In this document: positions 33,785 to 42,325 of the stretch, one piece after another
Numbering within the stretch: the first letter of the stretch is position 1
How the letters are laid out: every line of letters begins with the position of its first letter
Source of the DNA: Erysipelotrichaceae bacterium
GTDB lineage: Bacteria > Bacillota_I > Bacilli_A > Erysipelotrichales > Erysipelotrichaceae
Reading direction: 5' to 3'
Assembly: GCA_009773735.1 (NCBI GenBank)
Contig: WSYG01000001.1
Coordinates: 1 to 64,000 of the forward strand
Length of the DNA: 64,000 bases
The notes under the pieces: generated by a model
The model's input: only the letters and a program-made list of their open reading frames with translations
Told to the model about the DNA's origin: nothing
Database searches by the model: none
Made by a program: the position numbers and the translations under genes

Positions 33785-34686
33785 TATTTGATCCCCGAAT
33801 GAGACATGGTATTCATGACTTGATTTTGAAGGAAGATAAAGATAATGGCATTAGGCAAAAACATAATCAAGGAACTGGCTGCTTGTAAACCTTGTCCTGC
33901 AACTGTATTCCCTGACGTTGTTGAAGTTAATGTTGAAAGATAAAATGCGAAAGTCTTCAGGCTCTCTGAATTGATGAACATACTTGACGTATCCGCATTG
34001 TTCCAACTGGCTTGGAATGCTAGTATCGCTATGGTCGCAATCGCCGGTTTGATCATCGGTAAGATGATTCTCCAGTAGATTTGGACATCATTGGCTCCAT
34101 CCATTTGAGCAGCCTCTATGACACTGTCAGGAATCTGATCCATGAATTGTTTGAGTAAGAACAAACCCACAGGCATGGCTAATCCAGGCAAGATATGGAC
34201 AAGGAAAGTATCCATAAGACCCACATTTTGAATGATCAAAAATCTTGGGATCGAAACAGCGATCGGAACAAACATCAATGCGATCGTATTGACCATAAAC
34301 AAAGTCTTCTTAAGTTTGAACCGCTTCTTCGATAAAGCAAATGCGGCTGTCGTTGAAACGATGATGGTCATAAATACGGTGATGATCGTGATTAAAACTG
34401 AGTTAAACAGATATCGTGTGACTGGAATACCAGAATTGCCCATTCGTGCAAACAAGTCGATAAAGTTTTGAATGGTTGGTTTAGAAACCAAGAAACGTGG
34501 AGGATAAGCAAACAGTTCATCTAACGGTTTAAAAGCATGGGAGAATATAAATAAAATTGGCAGTAACATGATGAAAGCCAAAGGCAACAACATCACATAG
34601 AACTTGATTTGACTTGGATGGAAGCCTTTAGGATTGATTCGAGCATTGGTTAAACTCGCAAAGCGCTTGATTTTTCTCTTTTTCAT
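33784..34686 (-). CDS. Carbohydrate ABC transporter permease (pair A, MalG type)
   Basis: 300-residue permease with six helices, a basic N-terminus ([16 protein letters not shown]) and the EAA loop [21 protein letters not shown] near residue 200. The [18 protein letters not shown] loop after helix 1 is typical of MalG-type subunits. It begins 2 bp after its partner gene. Diverged from pair B, so the two transporters or half-transporters are not recent duplicates. Confidence 0.93.
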   Translation of the reverse strand: MKKRKIKRFASLTNARINPKGFHPSQIKFYVMLLPLAFIMLLPILFIFSHAFKPLDELFAYPPRFLVSKPTIQNFIDLFARMGNSGIPVTRYLFNSVLITIITVFMTIIVSTTAAFALSKKRFKLKKTLFMVNTIALMFVPIAVSIPRFLIIQNVGLMDTFLVHILPGLAMPVGLFLLKQFMDQIPDSVIEAAQMDGANDVQIYWRIILPMIKPAIATIAILAFQASWNNADTSSMFINSESLKTFAFYLSTLTSTTSGNTVAGQGLQAASSLIMFLPNAIIFIFLQNQVMNTMSHSGIK

Positions 34687-34687
34687 A

Positions 34688-35611
34688 TTAGTCTTTCTCC
34701 GTAAACAGGCGAATCGCTATCCTGGAAAAGATGTAGACCAAAAGTAGTAAAACCACAGACGCTGCTGCAGCATACCCCATCTCATAACGCAAGAAACCAA
34801 AATCCTCAATATGATTGACAATTAAGGATCCTGCATACTGAGGCGTTGGATTACTGCCTGATAACATGACACCAATGGCTCCAGCTTGAAAGGTTCCAAC
34901 AATCGCCATGACTGCACCAAACAACATTTGTGGTTTCATCGAAGGTATGGTGATGTAGATGATTTCTTGTAGGCGATTTTGAATCCCATCAAGATAACCC
35001 GCTTCATAAATCTCTGGATTGATGTCTAATATGCCTGCCAACATGGCTAAGAAACCAACCCCCATACTGCTCCACAAGGTAACGATCATCATGATCGTCA
35101 TTAAATATTGAGGAGATTGAAGCCATTGGATTGGTTCTGCGATCAGATTAGAATTTAACAAGAAATTGTTGAGATAACCGTTTTGATCTCCACTAAATGT
35201 GATCAACCAAACCACCGACATCGCAACACCTGATGTCATGGAAGGAGAATATAGAATCAACGCAAAAATTGTTCGCGAAAGTTTCGGTAATTGTGCCAAG
35301 ACCCAAGCCAAACCAAAAGATAGGATATAGCCGCCTGGTCCTACGATAACGGCAAATTTGATCGTATTGGGTAATATATACTGCATGAATACTTCATCTT
35401 GAGTCAATAAAATGATGTAGTTCTTTATTCCGTTGAATGTTGGAAATTGTAGAGTATCAAACGAGGTAAATGATAAAAGAAATGCTGCGATGACAGGAAG
35501 CACAATAAAAACGATGAAAGAAACAGCATACATGGTGAGAAATGCATAAGCACTCCCCTCTTTCTTGGCCCATGATTTGATTTTCAAACGCTTACTCTTT
35601 GGCATTTTCAA
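34688..35611 (-). CDS. Carbohydrate ABC transporter permease (pair A, MalF type)
   Basis: Permease of about 305-307 residues with six helices; EAA-like loop [21 protein letters not shown] near residue 210. Basic N-terminus [17 protein letters not shown]. The start is either TTG 35611 or ATG 35605; both lie inside the end of the 969-residue binding-protein gene (stop at 35592), with AAAGG just upstream of the TTG. Together with the next gene it forms transporter pair A. Confidence 0.92.
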   Translation of the reverse strand: MKMPKSKRLKIKSWAKKEGSAYAFLTMYAVSFIVFIVLPVIAAFLLSFTSFDTLQFPTFNGIKNYIILLTQDEVFMQYILPNTIKFAVIVGPGGYILSFGLAWVLAQLPKLSRTIFALILYSPSMTSGVAMSVVWLITFSGDQNGYLNNFLLNSNLIAEPIQWLQSPQYLMTIMMIVTLWSSMGVGFLAMLAGILDINPEIYEAGYLDGIQNRLQEIIYITIPSMKPQMLFGAVMAIVGTFQAGAIGVMLSGSNPTPQYAGSLIVNHIEDFGFLRYEMGYAAAASVVLLLLVYIFSRIAIRLFTEKD

Positions 35612-38501
35612 TCCAACCTTTCACCTTTTCTATGGTAGGCACGTTATATTCCTTAATTTTGACACCATTTTCTAGATAACCAAATTCTTCCATCTTACGT
35701 GTGATTTCACGATTGACCAATATGACCGATCTATCGATCGCAACCCTTGGATTGACCCCATCAAATACGATCTTGTTCCAAACATTACTGAGTTCACGTT
35801 CTAACATATAACTTCCCGGTAATTTGACGGGTTCTTGTAACCATTGCCATTGCTCTAAAATAACATCCTTGTGTTCTTGAGAAAATGAATTGTTTGCGAA
35901 TGCTTCGAGATTTGCCGAACTCCATATGTATTCTGGTCCATATCGTAAAATCAGTTGATCCTGGAATTTGGTTTGAGTTTCAGTACTCATCCACCATTTC
36001 ATAAATCTCCACGATTCATTTGGATGTTTGGTTTTCTTAAACATGACGCTTGTTTGAGCAGCACCACTGGTATAACGGTTTTCAGTCCCGTCTTCAAGTA
36101 CAATTGCTGGATATAGTGTTATATCCCATTGACCTGCGATTTCAGGAGCAGCCGACAATAACTTGACATAGGTTTCTAGATTACTGATCCCAACTGGAAT
36201 CTCTCCATAACGGAAAGAATTGTAGAAGCTTGATGTTGTAAGCGGCATCCCATAAATCGTAAAACTTTCAGCCATGAAACGAATGCCTTTGATGGCTTCT
36301 TCAGAGCCGATGTTGGTACTAAATCCATCTTCACTGTATAAACTAGCCCCTTGATTAAACAAGTAAGGAGCAGTGGCTAAAAAGCCTTTCATCCCACTTC
36401 CTGAACTTAGCGCAGTGTTAAAATTCATCCCATATCGTTGTAGTTCAGGTAGGATTTCTAATACTTCATCCCAAGTATGTGGAACAGGAATACCTAGTGC
36501 ACTCAGTATGTCTTTACGATAGAAAGTAACCCAGAAGTCTTGAGTTTCAGGGATCGCATAAACAGAATCATTGATGATGAAGGATAACAATGCACCTGGT
36601 GAATAAATCCCGATTGTCTTATCAAAATCATCGAACCTGCGTAAGTCATAAAGTGCACCGCGAATGGCCAATTCATAAGGTTTGTCGGTACTTACCCCAA
36701 GCGCTACATCAGGTTGGATGTTGGCAGCATTCGCCAAAACCAACTTACTTTCATTGGGCATGATCGAAAACTTGATTTTGATACCTGTTTTTGGGGTAAA
36801 TGTTTCATCAACCATAGATTGAAGTAAATCAACATATTGTCTTGGACGATTGACCCAGACTTCAATCTCATCAGGATCAGATCCAATGGTTGCGTAAGGA
36901 TCATCTGTAAATGAATGAATGAATCGTTTGATGCCTTCAATCATGGAATCAAAAAATGAACTTTTCTCAGAAATGGCTGTTTGATTGGGACTATATACTG
37001 TAAATTTATCGATCGCTAAAGGTGTTTGTTGAAGTAAAGGTAAAACAGTCCCCAACAATTGAGCAACTGAACCCGATCCTACTGAAAAACGATTCATACG
37101 ATTAGGAACTTTGTTTGGGGTTTCAGCTAAGAATCTTAAGTTATCGATGGCCATCTTATAGGATAAAGCTTCCGCAGATCCTTTAGATCCCAACCCATCG
37201 ACGATCAAATCCAGATCTGTTTGAAGACGATCGGCCATACTTACGAGTCGTGGTTGCAGATCAGGAATATAATCCGTAATGATCCATTCTTTATATGGAT
37301 TATCTTGATTTCCAACTAACTTTTTAATTTCCAAAGATAACGCATTGATTTCTTTTAAAACAGAATCGATTTTTTGAATTGCGGAGTTGTATGGGGAAAC
37401 AGTAGCTTCAAGGGTAATCGTATTGATGCCTTTGTTTAAGAAGAATTGATAAGGTTGCTTGTCTTGATTCGCAAAAACGACATCTTTATAAGATTGGATA
37501 TATTTAAATGGGAAAGCATTGGCTTCTTCAAAAGGTACGACCCCATTTATTTTTATTTTTCGATAGACCGTATAGTTTGATTTCGTATTCTGAATCGCAA
37601 AGAAACTTAATTGATATAGTCCATCTTGAGGCGCATTGATCTCATAACTTACAGCGGCACCACTACGACTCCATGTTGAACCTCCCAACGTATTCATCAA
37701 CAGTCGATAACTGTCATATGGGGTAACATTTAAACTGCGATCATTTGCCGTTACGACAGAGGTCGTATTTCTGGATGTTGGATGTTCAGCTTCTAAAGTC
37801 AATTTAAACCCTGCTGATTCTACAGAATATTGTGCTCGATATTGATTGTAACTCATATACTGTGAGACAGATTTAATGGTGATGTTGCCCAAATATAACG
37901 GTGTGACCAGACCTTCTATATCGATCTGACGAGTTCCTTCTTCAAGATAAATTTTGAACGGATAAGGTTCGCTGAAATTTGGATCTCTGAGTTCATTGGT
38001 CAACCAAACACTGCGACGATTTAAATTCACATAGGTATCATTTCCGTAACGATCTACCGCAAATGTTTTAACTGAATCAAAGAATATATGCGGAAAAATA
38101 ATGCGTCTCATCTCATAAAACGGATATCTTCCATCGATCTTTATGGCAATCTCTGGCGGATTGATGCTTTGTATATCATTGGCATAATCAAATACAAAGG
38201 TATAATAACCAGATTTAGGAATCACCAATTCAAAACCAGCATGTGATTTAGGTTGCAATAAAACGCAAGCATTTTCATACTGTGCGCAGACTTCATTGGT
38301 TCCTATAGGAAGGTTTAATTGTGATGCTGAAATCACTTGAGTATAATTGTCAGCCGTCGTATCGGGAAGATTTTCCCATTCTTTTAATATCTCAGAATAT
38401 TTGGATTCGATTAAAGATTCCGCAAACACATTAAAAGCATGTGAAAACAAGAAAATGATCAAAAATAGAGTGATGGTCAATGTACGCTTTGTTGCAGTCA
38501 T
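35592..38501 (-). CDS. Large extracellular solute-binding protein fused to two beta-sandwich modules
   Basis: 969 residues. Signal peptide 1-27 (cleavage after VFA, no lipobox Cys). Two tandem beta-sandwich, CBM-like modules at about 70-215 and 235-385; both contain an IxI(D/N)GxxPFxE motif (IDGRYPFYE and INGVVPFEE). A helical linker follows (about 385-545), then a full type I solute-binding domain (about 550-940: [54 protein letters not shown]). No anchor is seen, so it may be released or held by partners. No Shine-Dalgarno precedes the ATG, and a strong hairpin lies just upstream, so it is probably made in smaller amounts than the lipoprotein SBP. Confidence 0.8.
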   Translation of the reverse strand: MTATKRTLTITLFLIIFLFSHAFNVFAESLIESKYSEILKEWENLPDTTADNYTQVISASQLNLPIGTNEVCAQYENACVLLQPKSHAGFELVIPKSGYYTFVFDYANDIQSINPPEIAIKIDGRYPFYEMRRIIFPHIFFDSVKTFAVDRYGNDTYVNLNRRSVWLTNELRDPNFSEPYPFKIYLEEGTRQIDIEGLVTPLYLGNITIKSVSQYMSYNQYRAQYSVESAGFKLTLEAEHPTSRNTTSVVTANDRSLNVTPYDSYRLLMNTLGGSTWSRSGAAVSYEINAPQDGLYQLSFFAIQNTKSNYTVYRKIKINGVVPFEEANAFPFKYIQSYKDVVFANQDKQPYQFFLNKGINTITLEATVSPYNSAIQKIDSVLKEINALSLEIKKLVGNQDNPYKEWIITDYIPDLQPRLVSMADRLQTDLDLIVDGLGSKGSAEALSYKMAIDNLRFLAETPNKVPNRMNRFSVGSGSVAQLLGTVLPLLQQTPLAIDKFTVYSPNQTAISEKSSFFDSMIEGIKRFIHSFTDDPYATIGSDPDEIEVWVNRPRQYVDLLQSMVDETFTPKTGIKIKFSIMPNESKLVLANAANIQPDVALGVSTDKPYELAIRGALYDLRRFDDFDKTIGIYSPGALLSFIINDSVYAIPETQDFWVTFYRKDILSALGIPVPHTWDEVLEILPELQRYGMNFNTALSSGSGMKGFLATAPYLFNQGASLYSEDGFSTNIGSEEAIKGIRFMAESFTIYGMPLTTSSFYNSFRYGEIPVGISNLETYVKLLSAAPEIAGQWDITLYPAIVLEDGTENRYTSGAAQTSVMFKKTKHPNESWRFMKWWMSTETQTKFQDQLILRYGPEYIWSSANLEAFANNSFSQEHKDVILEQWQWLQEPVKLPGSYMLERELSNVWNKIVFDGVNPRVAIDRSVILVNREITRKMEEFGYLENGVKIKEYNVPTIEKVKGWIENAKE

Positions 38502-38519
38502 AGTGTTTGATCAAGGTAA

Positions 38520-38544
38520 GGGAGGCATTGTTTAAATGCCTCCC
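38520..38544 (-). repeat. Intercistronic hairpin after the SBP gene
   Basis: Perfect 10-bp stem GGGAGGCATT/AATGCCTCCC with a 5-nt loop and no T tract after it. It lies between the lipoprotein SBP stop (38558) and the next gene. Such hairpins protect the SBP message from 3' decay and lower expression downstream; this role is inferred from position. Confidence 0.8.
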
Positions 38545-38557
38545 ACACAAATCATTG

Positions 38558-39889
38558 TTAATCTAAACCTAAAGCAGCTTTCGCAGTGTCTAAAGTTGTA
38601 TTCGCAAAAGTTTGTAACTGATTGGAAAAATCGGATAAGGAAACAGTACCATTGATGGCATCATACAAAACATCACCAATAGAAGCATCTGTTCTACCTT
38701 CATAAACGATACCAGGTTTAGCTGTCCAACGAGCTTCAACGTAACCCGGAATAGCTTTGGCCAAAGATTCGACCATACTGTTGTCTAGGTTATTTAATGC
38801 AGCCAAGATACCAGGTTTATCATCAATGAATTCTTTATATAGATTCAAGGAAGCTGTGTCGATGGCTAAAGGCATCTTCGGAGCGCCGGTACCGGCAGCT
38901 TTGACCAACTTGACTTCTTCAACATAGGCTGCTGTCGAGAAAGTCATCCATTTGGCAAAACGGTAAGCTTCTTTTACATTGACTGTGTCTTTGGAAACGA
39001 CGATAACGTCAGCAACCAAAGCCTGGGTTCCGCCTGGAATCCCAATGAAATCAAATTCAAAGGCAGCTGTCGATGCGAAATAACTGTAATCCCAAGAAGC
39101 ACCCCAACGCATGCCGTATTTACCTTTGGCCGCAAATTCCCACGGTCCGCCGATAGCGCCTTGTTGTTCAGGGGTTAAACCTTGCCAAGTATACGGTTTC
39201 AAGGAAATAGCTTTGTTGACCGCATTCTTGAAAGCTTGTGAATCATAATTCATATGCTCACCATCAAAACTAAACCATTTCAAATTATCATTGATGGTAT
39301 TTCCATACCAACCAGCTACGAATTCTTGTTCATCAAGTCCCATGACACCATTTTCGACATCACTTAACTCAATAACTGCTTGTTCCCAATCTGCAGCAGA
39401 AATACCGTATTCAGGAACATCAAGATTAGCAGCTTCATACAGATCTTTGTTAACCCAATAACCCATGATGAATTGAGCAGCAGGTAGCCCATAGACAGCA
39501 GTTTCATAGGTAAACATTGACTTCAATGCATCAGAAACTTTAGCCCAGTCTTTGTCATTCTTGACTGAAGCGGATAAATCAGCCAACCAACCATTCTTAA
39601 CATAGTTAGGAACATTGTTAGCCATAAAGACATCAGGTAGATCGCCAGCTGCTGCCAAGGCAGTCAACTTGTCGTCCCAACCCATACCGGCCATGTCAAC
39701 AAATTCGACTTTAACATTTGGATTTGCTTTGATATAAGCAGCAACCATTTGACGCTGAATGTTGTTTTCTTCTTCAGTTCCAACATTCCAGTTGGCATAA
39801 CGTAGTGTAACTTCTTCTCTTTTCTCGGCACATGCTGTCAATCCTGCAATCAACAAAGCCACGGCCATCAACTTTACGAAAAATTTCAT
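38558..39889 (-). CDS. Sugar ABC transporter substrate-binding lipoprotein
   Basis: 443-residue type I solute-binding protein. Signal peptide and lipobox AGLTAC (Cys20) anchor it to the membrane. SBP features: TLRYANWNVGTEEENNIQRQ, AGDLPDVFMANN, GLPAAQFIMGYWVNKDLYE, WGASWDYSYF and KEAYRFAKWMTF. An excellent AAGGAGG ribosome site suggests high expression, as usual for binding proteins. The gene is bracketed by two hairpins (39927-39943 and 38520-38544). It follows the GH94 gene and feeds one or both permease pairs; ligand unknown, perhaps short beta-glucans. Confidence 0.92.
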   Translation of the reverse strand: MKFFVKLMAVALLIAGLTACAEKREEVTLRYANWNVGTEEENNIQRQMVAAYIKANPNVKVEFVDMAGMGWDDKLTALAAAGDLPDVFMANNVPNYVKNGWLADLSASVKNDKDWAKVSDALKSMFTYETAVYGLPAAQFIMGYWVNKDLYEAANLDVPEYGISAADWEQAVIELSDVENGVMGLDEQEFVAGWYGNTINDNLKWFSFDGEHMNYDSQAFKNAVNKAISLKPYTWQGLTPEQQGAIGGPWEFAAKGKYGMRWGASWDYSYFASTAAFEFDFIGIPGGTQALVADVIVVSKDTVNVKEAYRFAKWMTFSTAAYVEEVKLVKAAGTGAPKMPLAIDTASLNLYKEFIDDKPGILAALNNLDNSMVESLAKAIPGYVEARWTAKPGIVYEGRTDASIGDVLYDAINGTVSLSDFSNQLQTFANTTLDTAKAALGLD

Positions 39890-39926
39890 TAGTTCATTTC
39901 CTCCTTGAAATTTCGTTTTATGCTTA

Positions 39927-39943
39927 ACAGAGTTAAACTCTGT
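39927..39943 (-). repeat. Intercistronic hairpin between GH94 and SBP genes
   Basis: Perfect inverted repeat ACAGAGT/ACTCTGT with a 3-nt loop, directly after the GH94 stop (39950) and before the SBP ribosome site. No T tract follows, so an mRNA processing or stability element is more likely than a terminator. Confidence 0.65.
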
Positions 39944-39949
39944 AGTCGC

Positions 39950-42325
39950 CTATAAGACAACTTCGATCCTATGCGTTTTGTGATCTGCAAAGATTGGAAG
40001 CAATGTTCCTTCAAAGGATTTGCCATCAACCATGATCTTGGTCACTCCACTATTTTTATGATTTGGATTCAATACTGATATGTCGTAGGTCGCATTACGG
40101 AAAACTCGTTTGACTTTATATGAATCCCATTTCTTAGGAATGGAAGGTTCGATACGTAAACCATCCATTTCAGGTCTAACTCCAAGGATCCATTGGGTTG
40201 CGACCCGATGAAGCCACTGTGAACTTCCGGTATACCATGTCCATCCACCTCTTCCATAATATTCCGAGAGTGGACCATCGATATTGCCTGGTGTTACATA
40301 AGGTTCTGCTTTATACACATCAATATCATTGCTTCGATTTGGCGGACAAATCTTACGATATGCTTCATACGCTTTCTCAGGTTGATTCACAAGCGTATAG
40401 GCCCAGATAGACCAAGTTGCGGCATGCGTATAAACACCGCCGTTTTCTCTGAGTCCTGGAGCATACCTTGTCACATAACCAACATCTGTGCGTGGTTTGG
40501 TAAAGGCTGGATAATTTAGTAACGTCCCATAATCCTTTAATAGATATTCTGTGACATGTTTCATCGCAACTTTAGCGCGTTTCTCATCAGCAATTTTCGA
40601 GATAACAGCCCAATTATTAGGCATCAAGAAGATTTTGCCTTCATCATTGGTGTGTGAACCTAGTAGTAATCCATCATCCGTTGTGGCCTGCAAATACCAG
40701 TTTCCATCCCAACCATGTTCATTCATGGTGACTTTTAAGTTTTTACGGACATCCTGACATTTTTCAGCAAACGCAATATCATTTCTTTCGATGGATAGTG
40801 GAATGAAATCTTCAAGAATCATGTATAAGAATTCAGCAACCCAGAAGCTTTCACCTTTCATTTGAGTACCAACTGCGCTTAGCCCATCATTCCAATCATG
40901 GTCTCCCATCAGTGGAATACCTCGAGGTGAGAAGCGAGTAAATACTTTTTCGATGGCACGTTTACAATGCTGATACAAAGATTCCTCAGGACCATTGATG
41001 TAGGGAACTTTTACGTCCAGTATCGATAAGTCACCCGTTTCTTTTAGATAAGCATCAAGAATAAACGGCAACCACAACAGATCATCTGAACAATTGCCTC
41101 GTGGACCCCATCCTTTAATGGTAAACCACCAGTGTTCGACATCCCCTTCGATGAATTGCTTTTCAGCATGCATCAAGAGTTGTTTCTTCGTAAATTCAGG
41201 TTCTGAAACTAAGAAGATTTGAGCATCTTGAAGTTGATCACGATACCCATAACCAGCCGAAACTTGATAGAAAGCAGATTTTCCCCATAAGCGACATGAG
41301 ATAGACTGATATTTGAGCCAAATGTTGGTCATTAAGTTAAGGGCATCATCTGGTGTTTCAACAACTTCTGTATCTATAAAACGTTTCCAGAAGTCGTGGA
41401 CTTCTTCGAGAGCTTTTTTAGCACCATTACTAGAAGTATAGTGTTTGATAAAATCGATATGATTTTCTTTTTCATCTTCAGCAATGCCTAAAGTAAAGAT
41501 GATGGTTTTTGATTCGCCAGGTTTTAAAGTCACTTCTGTTTGTAAAGCAGCGATCGCATCTCCAAATCTTCCGACATGTTTAGATAAGGAAGCTTGTTCC
41601 ATCGCCAAAGGTTTATCATCATTACGATACATGCCTAAGAAGCTTTCTTTATCGCAATCATAGGATTTTAAAGGTTCACTACATGCCATCCACGCTGTAT
41701 AAGGCCAGGAAACATTATTATGTCTCCCTTTATCATCGCCAAAGCCCCATAAACATTTTCTAGCCGTTACCGCATGATTGGCTTTTTCGACTGCTGTTTC
41801 AATGAACAGTTTATGAAACTCGCGATGTTCATCTGGGGCAAAACCTAAAGACCATTCCGCATATGAACTTATGTCAAGATGACGAATTGTCTGAGATTTA
41901 TTGGTGAGCGTAATGGAGTTGATTTGAACAGGATCATCCTTTGAGACAAACACAGTCATTTCAGAAAGTATGCCATTTATTTCTCTGGTAAATCGACTAT
42001 AACCTAATCCATGGGCAACTTCATAAAATGTCGATTTACTCATCACGGGTTTTAAAGTAACAGACCAGAATTTTTTTGAATCCAAATCACGAATATAGAA
42101 ATACTGTCCCCAATTGTCTTTGATCAAATCCTGGAAAGATCGTGTAATGCGATTTTGACCCGCATTTCCTCTCCAACAATATCCAGAACCGTTTTGGGAA
42201 ACCATCATCCCAAAATCGCCATTAGAGATGATATTTCCCCATGGACGAGGTGTATTTGGGTTGGTGATGATGTATTCTCTGCCATCAGGGCTGAAATGTC
42301 CGTATTTATTCGTAAATGTGTTCAT
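39950..42325 (-). CDS. GH94 glycoside phosphorylase
   Basis: 791-residue cytosolic inverting phosphorylase that splits beta-glucosides with phosphate to give alpha-glucose 1-phosphate. N-terminal beta-sandwich (YGHFSPDGREYIITNP), then an (alpha/alpha)6 barrel with the general acid Asp480 in GDHDWNDGLSAVG, and a C-terminal beta part (GVRPEMDGLRIEPSIP). RENGGVYTHAATW contributes phosphate and acceptor contacts. Its size fits cellobiose, laminaribiose or cellobionate phosphorylases rather than the longer (about 1100-residue) 1,2-beta-oligoglucan phosphorylases, although the locus suggests beta-1,2 links. Acceptor specificity is therefore open. ATGA overlap with the GH35-like gene. Confidence 0.88.
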   Translation of the reverse strand: MNTFTNKYGHFSPDGREYIITNPNTPRPWGNIISNGDFGMMVSQNGSGYCWRGNAGQNRITRSFQDLIKDNWGQYFYIRDLDSKKFWSVTLKPVMSKSTFYEVAHGLGYSRFTREINGILSEMTVFVSKDDPVQINSITLTNKSQTIRHLDISSYAEWSLGFAPDEHREFHKLFIETAVEKANHAVTARKCLWGFGDDKGRHNNVSWPYTAWMACSEPLKSYDCDKESFLGMYRNDDKPLAMEQASLSKHVGRFGDAIAALQTEVTLKPGESKTIIFTLGIAEDEKENHIDFIKHYTSSNGAKKALEEVHDFWKRFIDTEVVETPDDALNLMTNIWLKYQSISCRLWGKSAFYQVSAGYGYRDQLQDAQIFLVSEPEFTKKQLLMHAEKQFIEGDVEHWWFTIKGWGPRGNCSDDLLWLPFILDAYLKETGDLSILDVKVPYINGPEESLYQHCKRAIEKVFTRFSPRGIPLMGDHDWNDGLSAVGTQMKGESFWVAEFLYMILEDFIPLSIERNDIAFAEKCQDVRKNLKVTMNEHGWDGNWYLQATTDDGLLLGSHTNDEGKIFLMPNNWAVISKIADEKRAKVAMKHVTEYLLKDYGTLLNYPAFTKPRTDVGYVTRYAPGLRENGGVYTHAATWSIWAYTLVNQPEKAYEAYRKICPPNRSNDIDVYKAEPYVTPGNIDGPLSEYYGRGGWTWYTGSSQWLHRVATQWILGVRPEMDGLRIEPSIPKKWDSYKVKRVFRNATYDISVLNPNHKNSGVTKIMVDGKSFEGTLLPIFADHKTHRIEVVL

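Noticed and set aside
38520..38544. Rho-independent terminator splitting the sugar operon
   Set aside because: The stem is strong but no T tract follows on the minus strand, and the downstream gene has no visible promoter.
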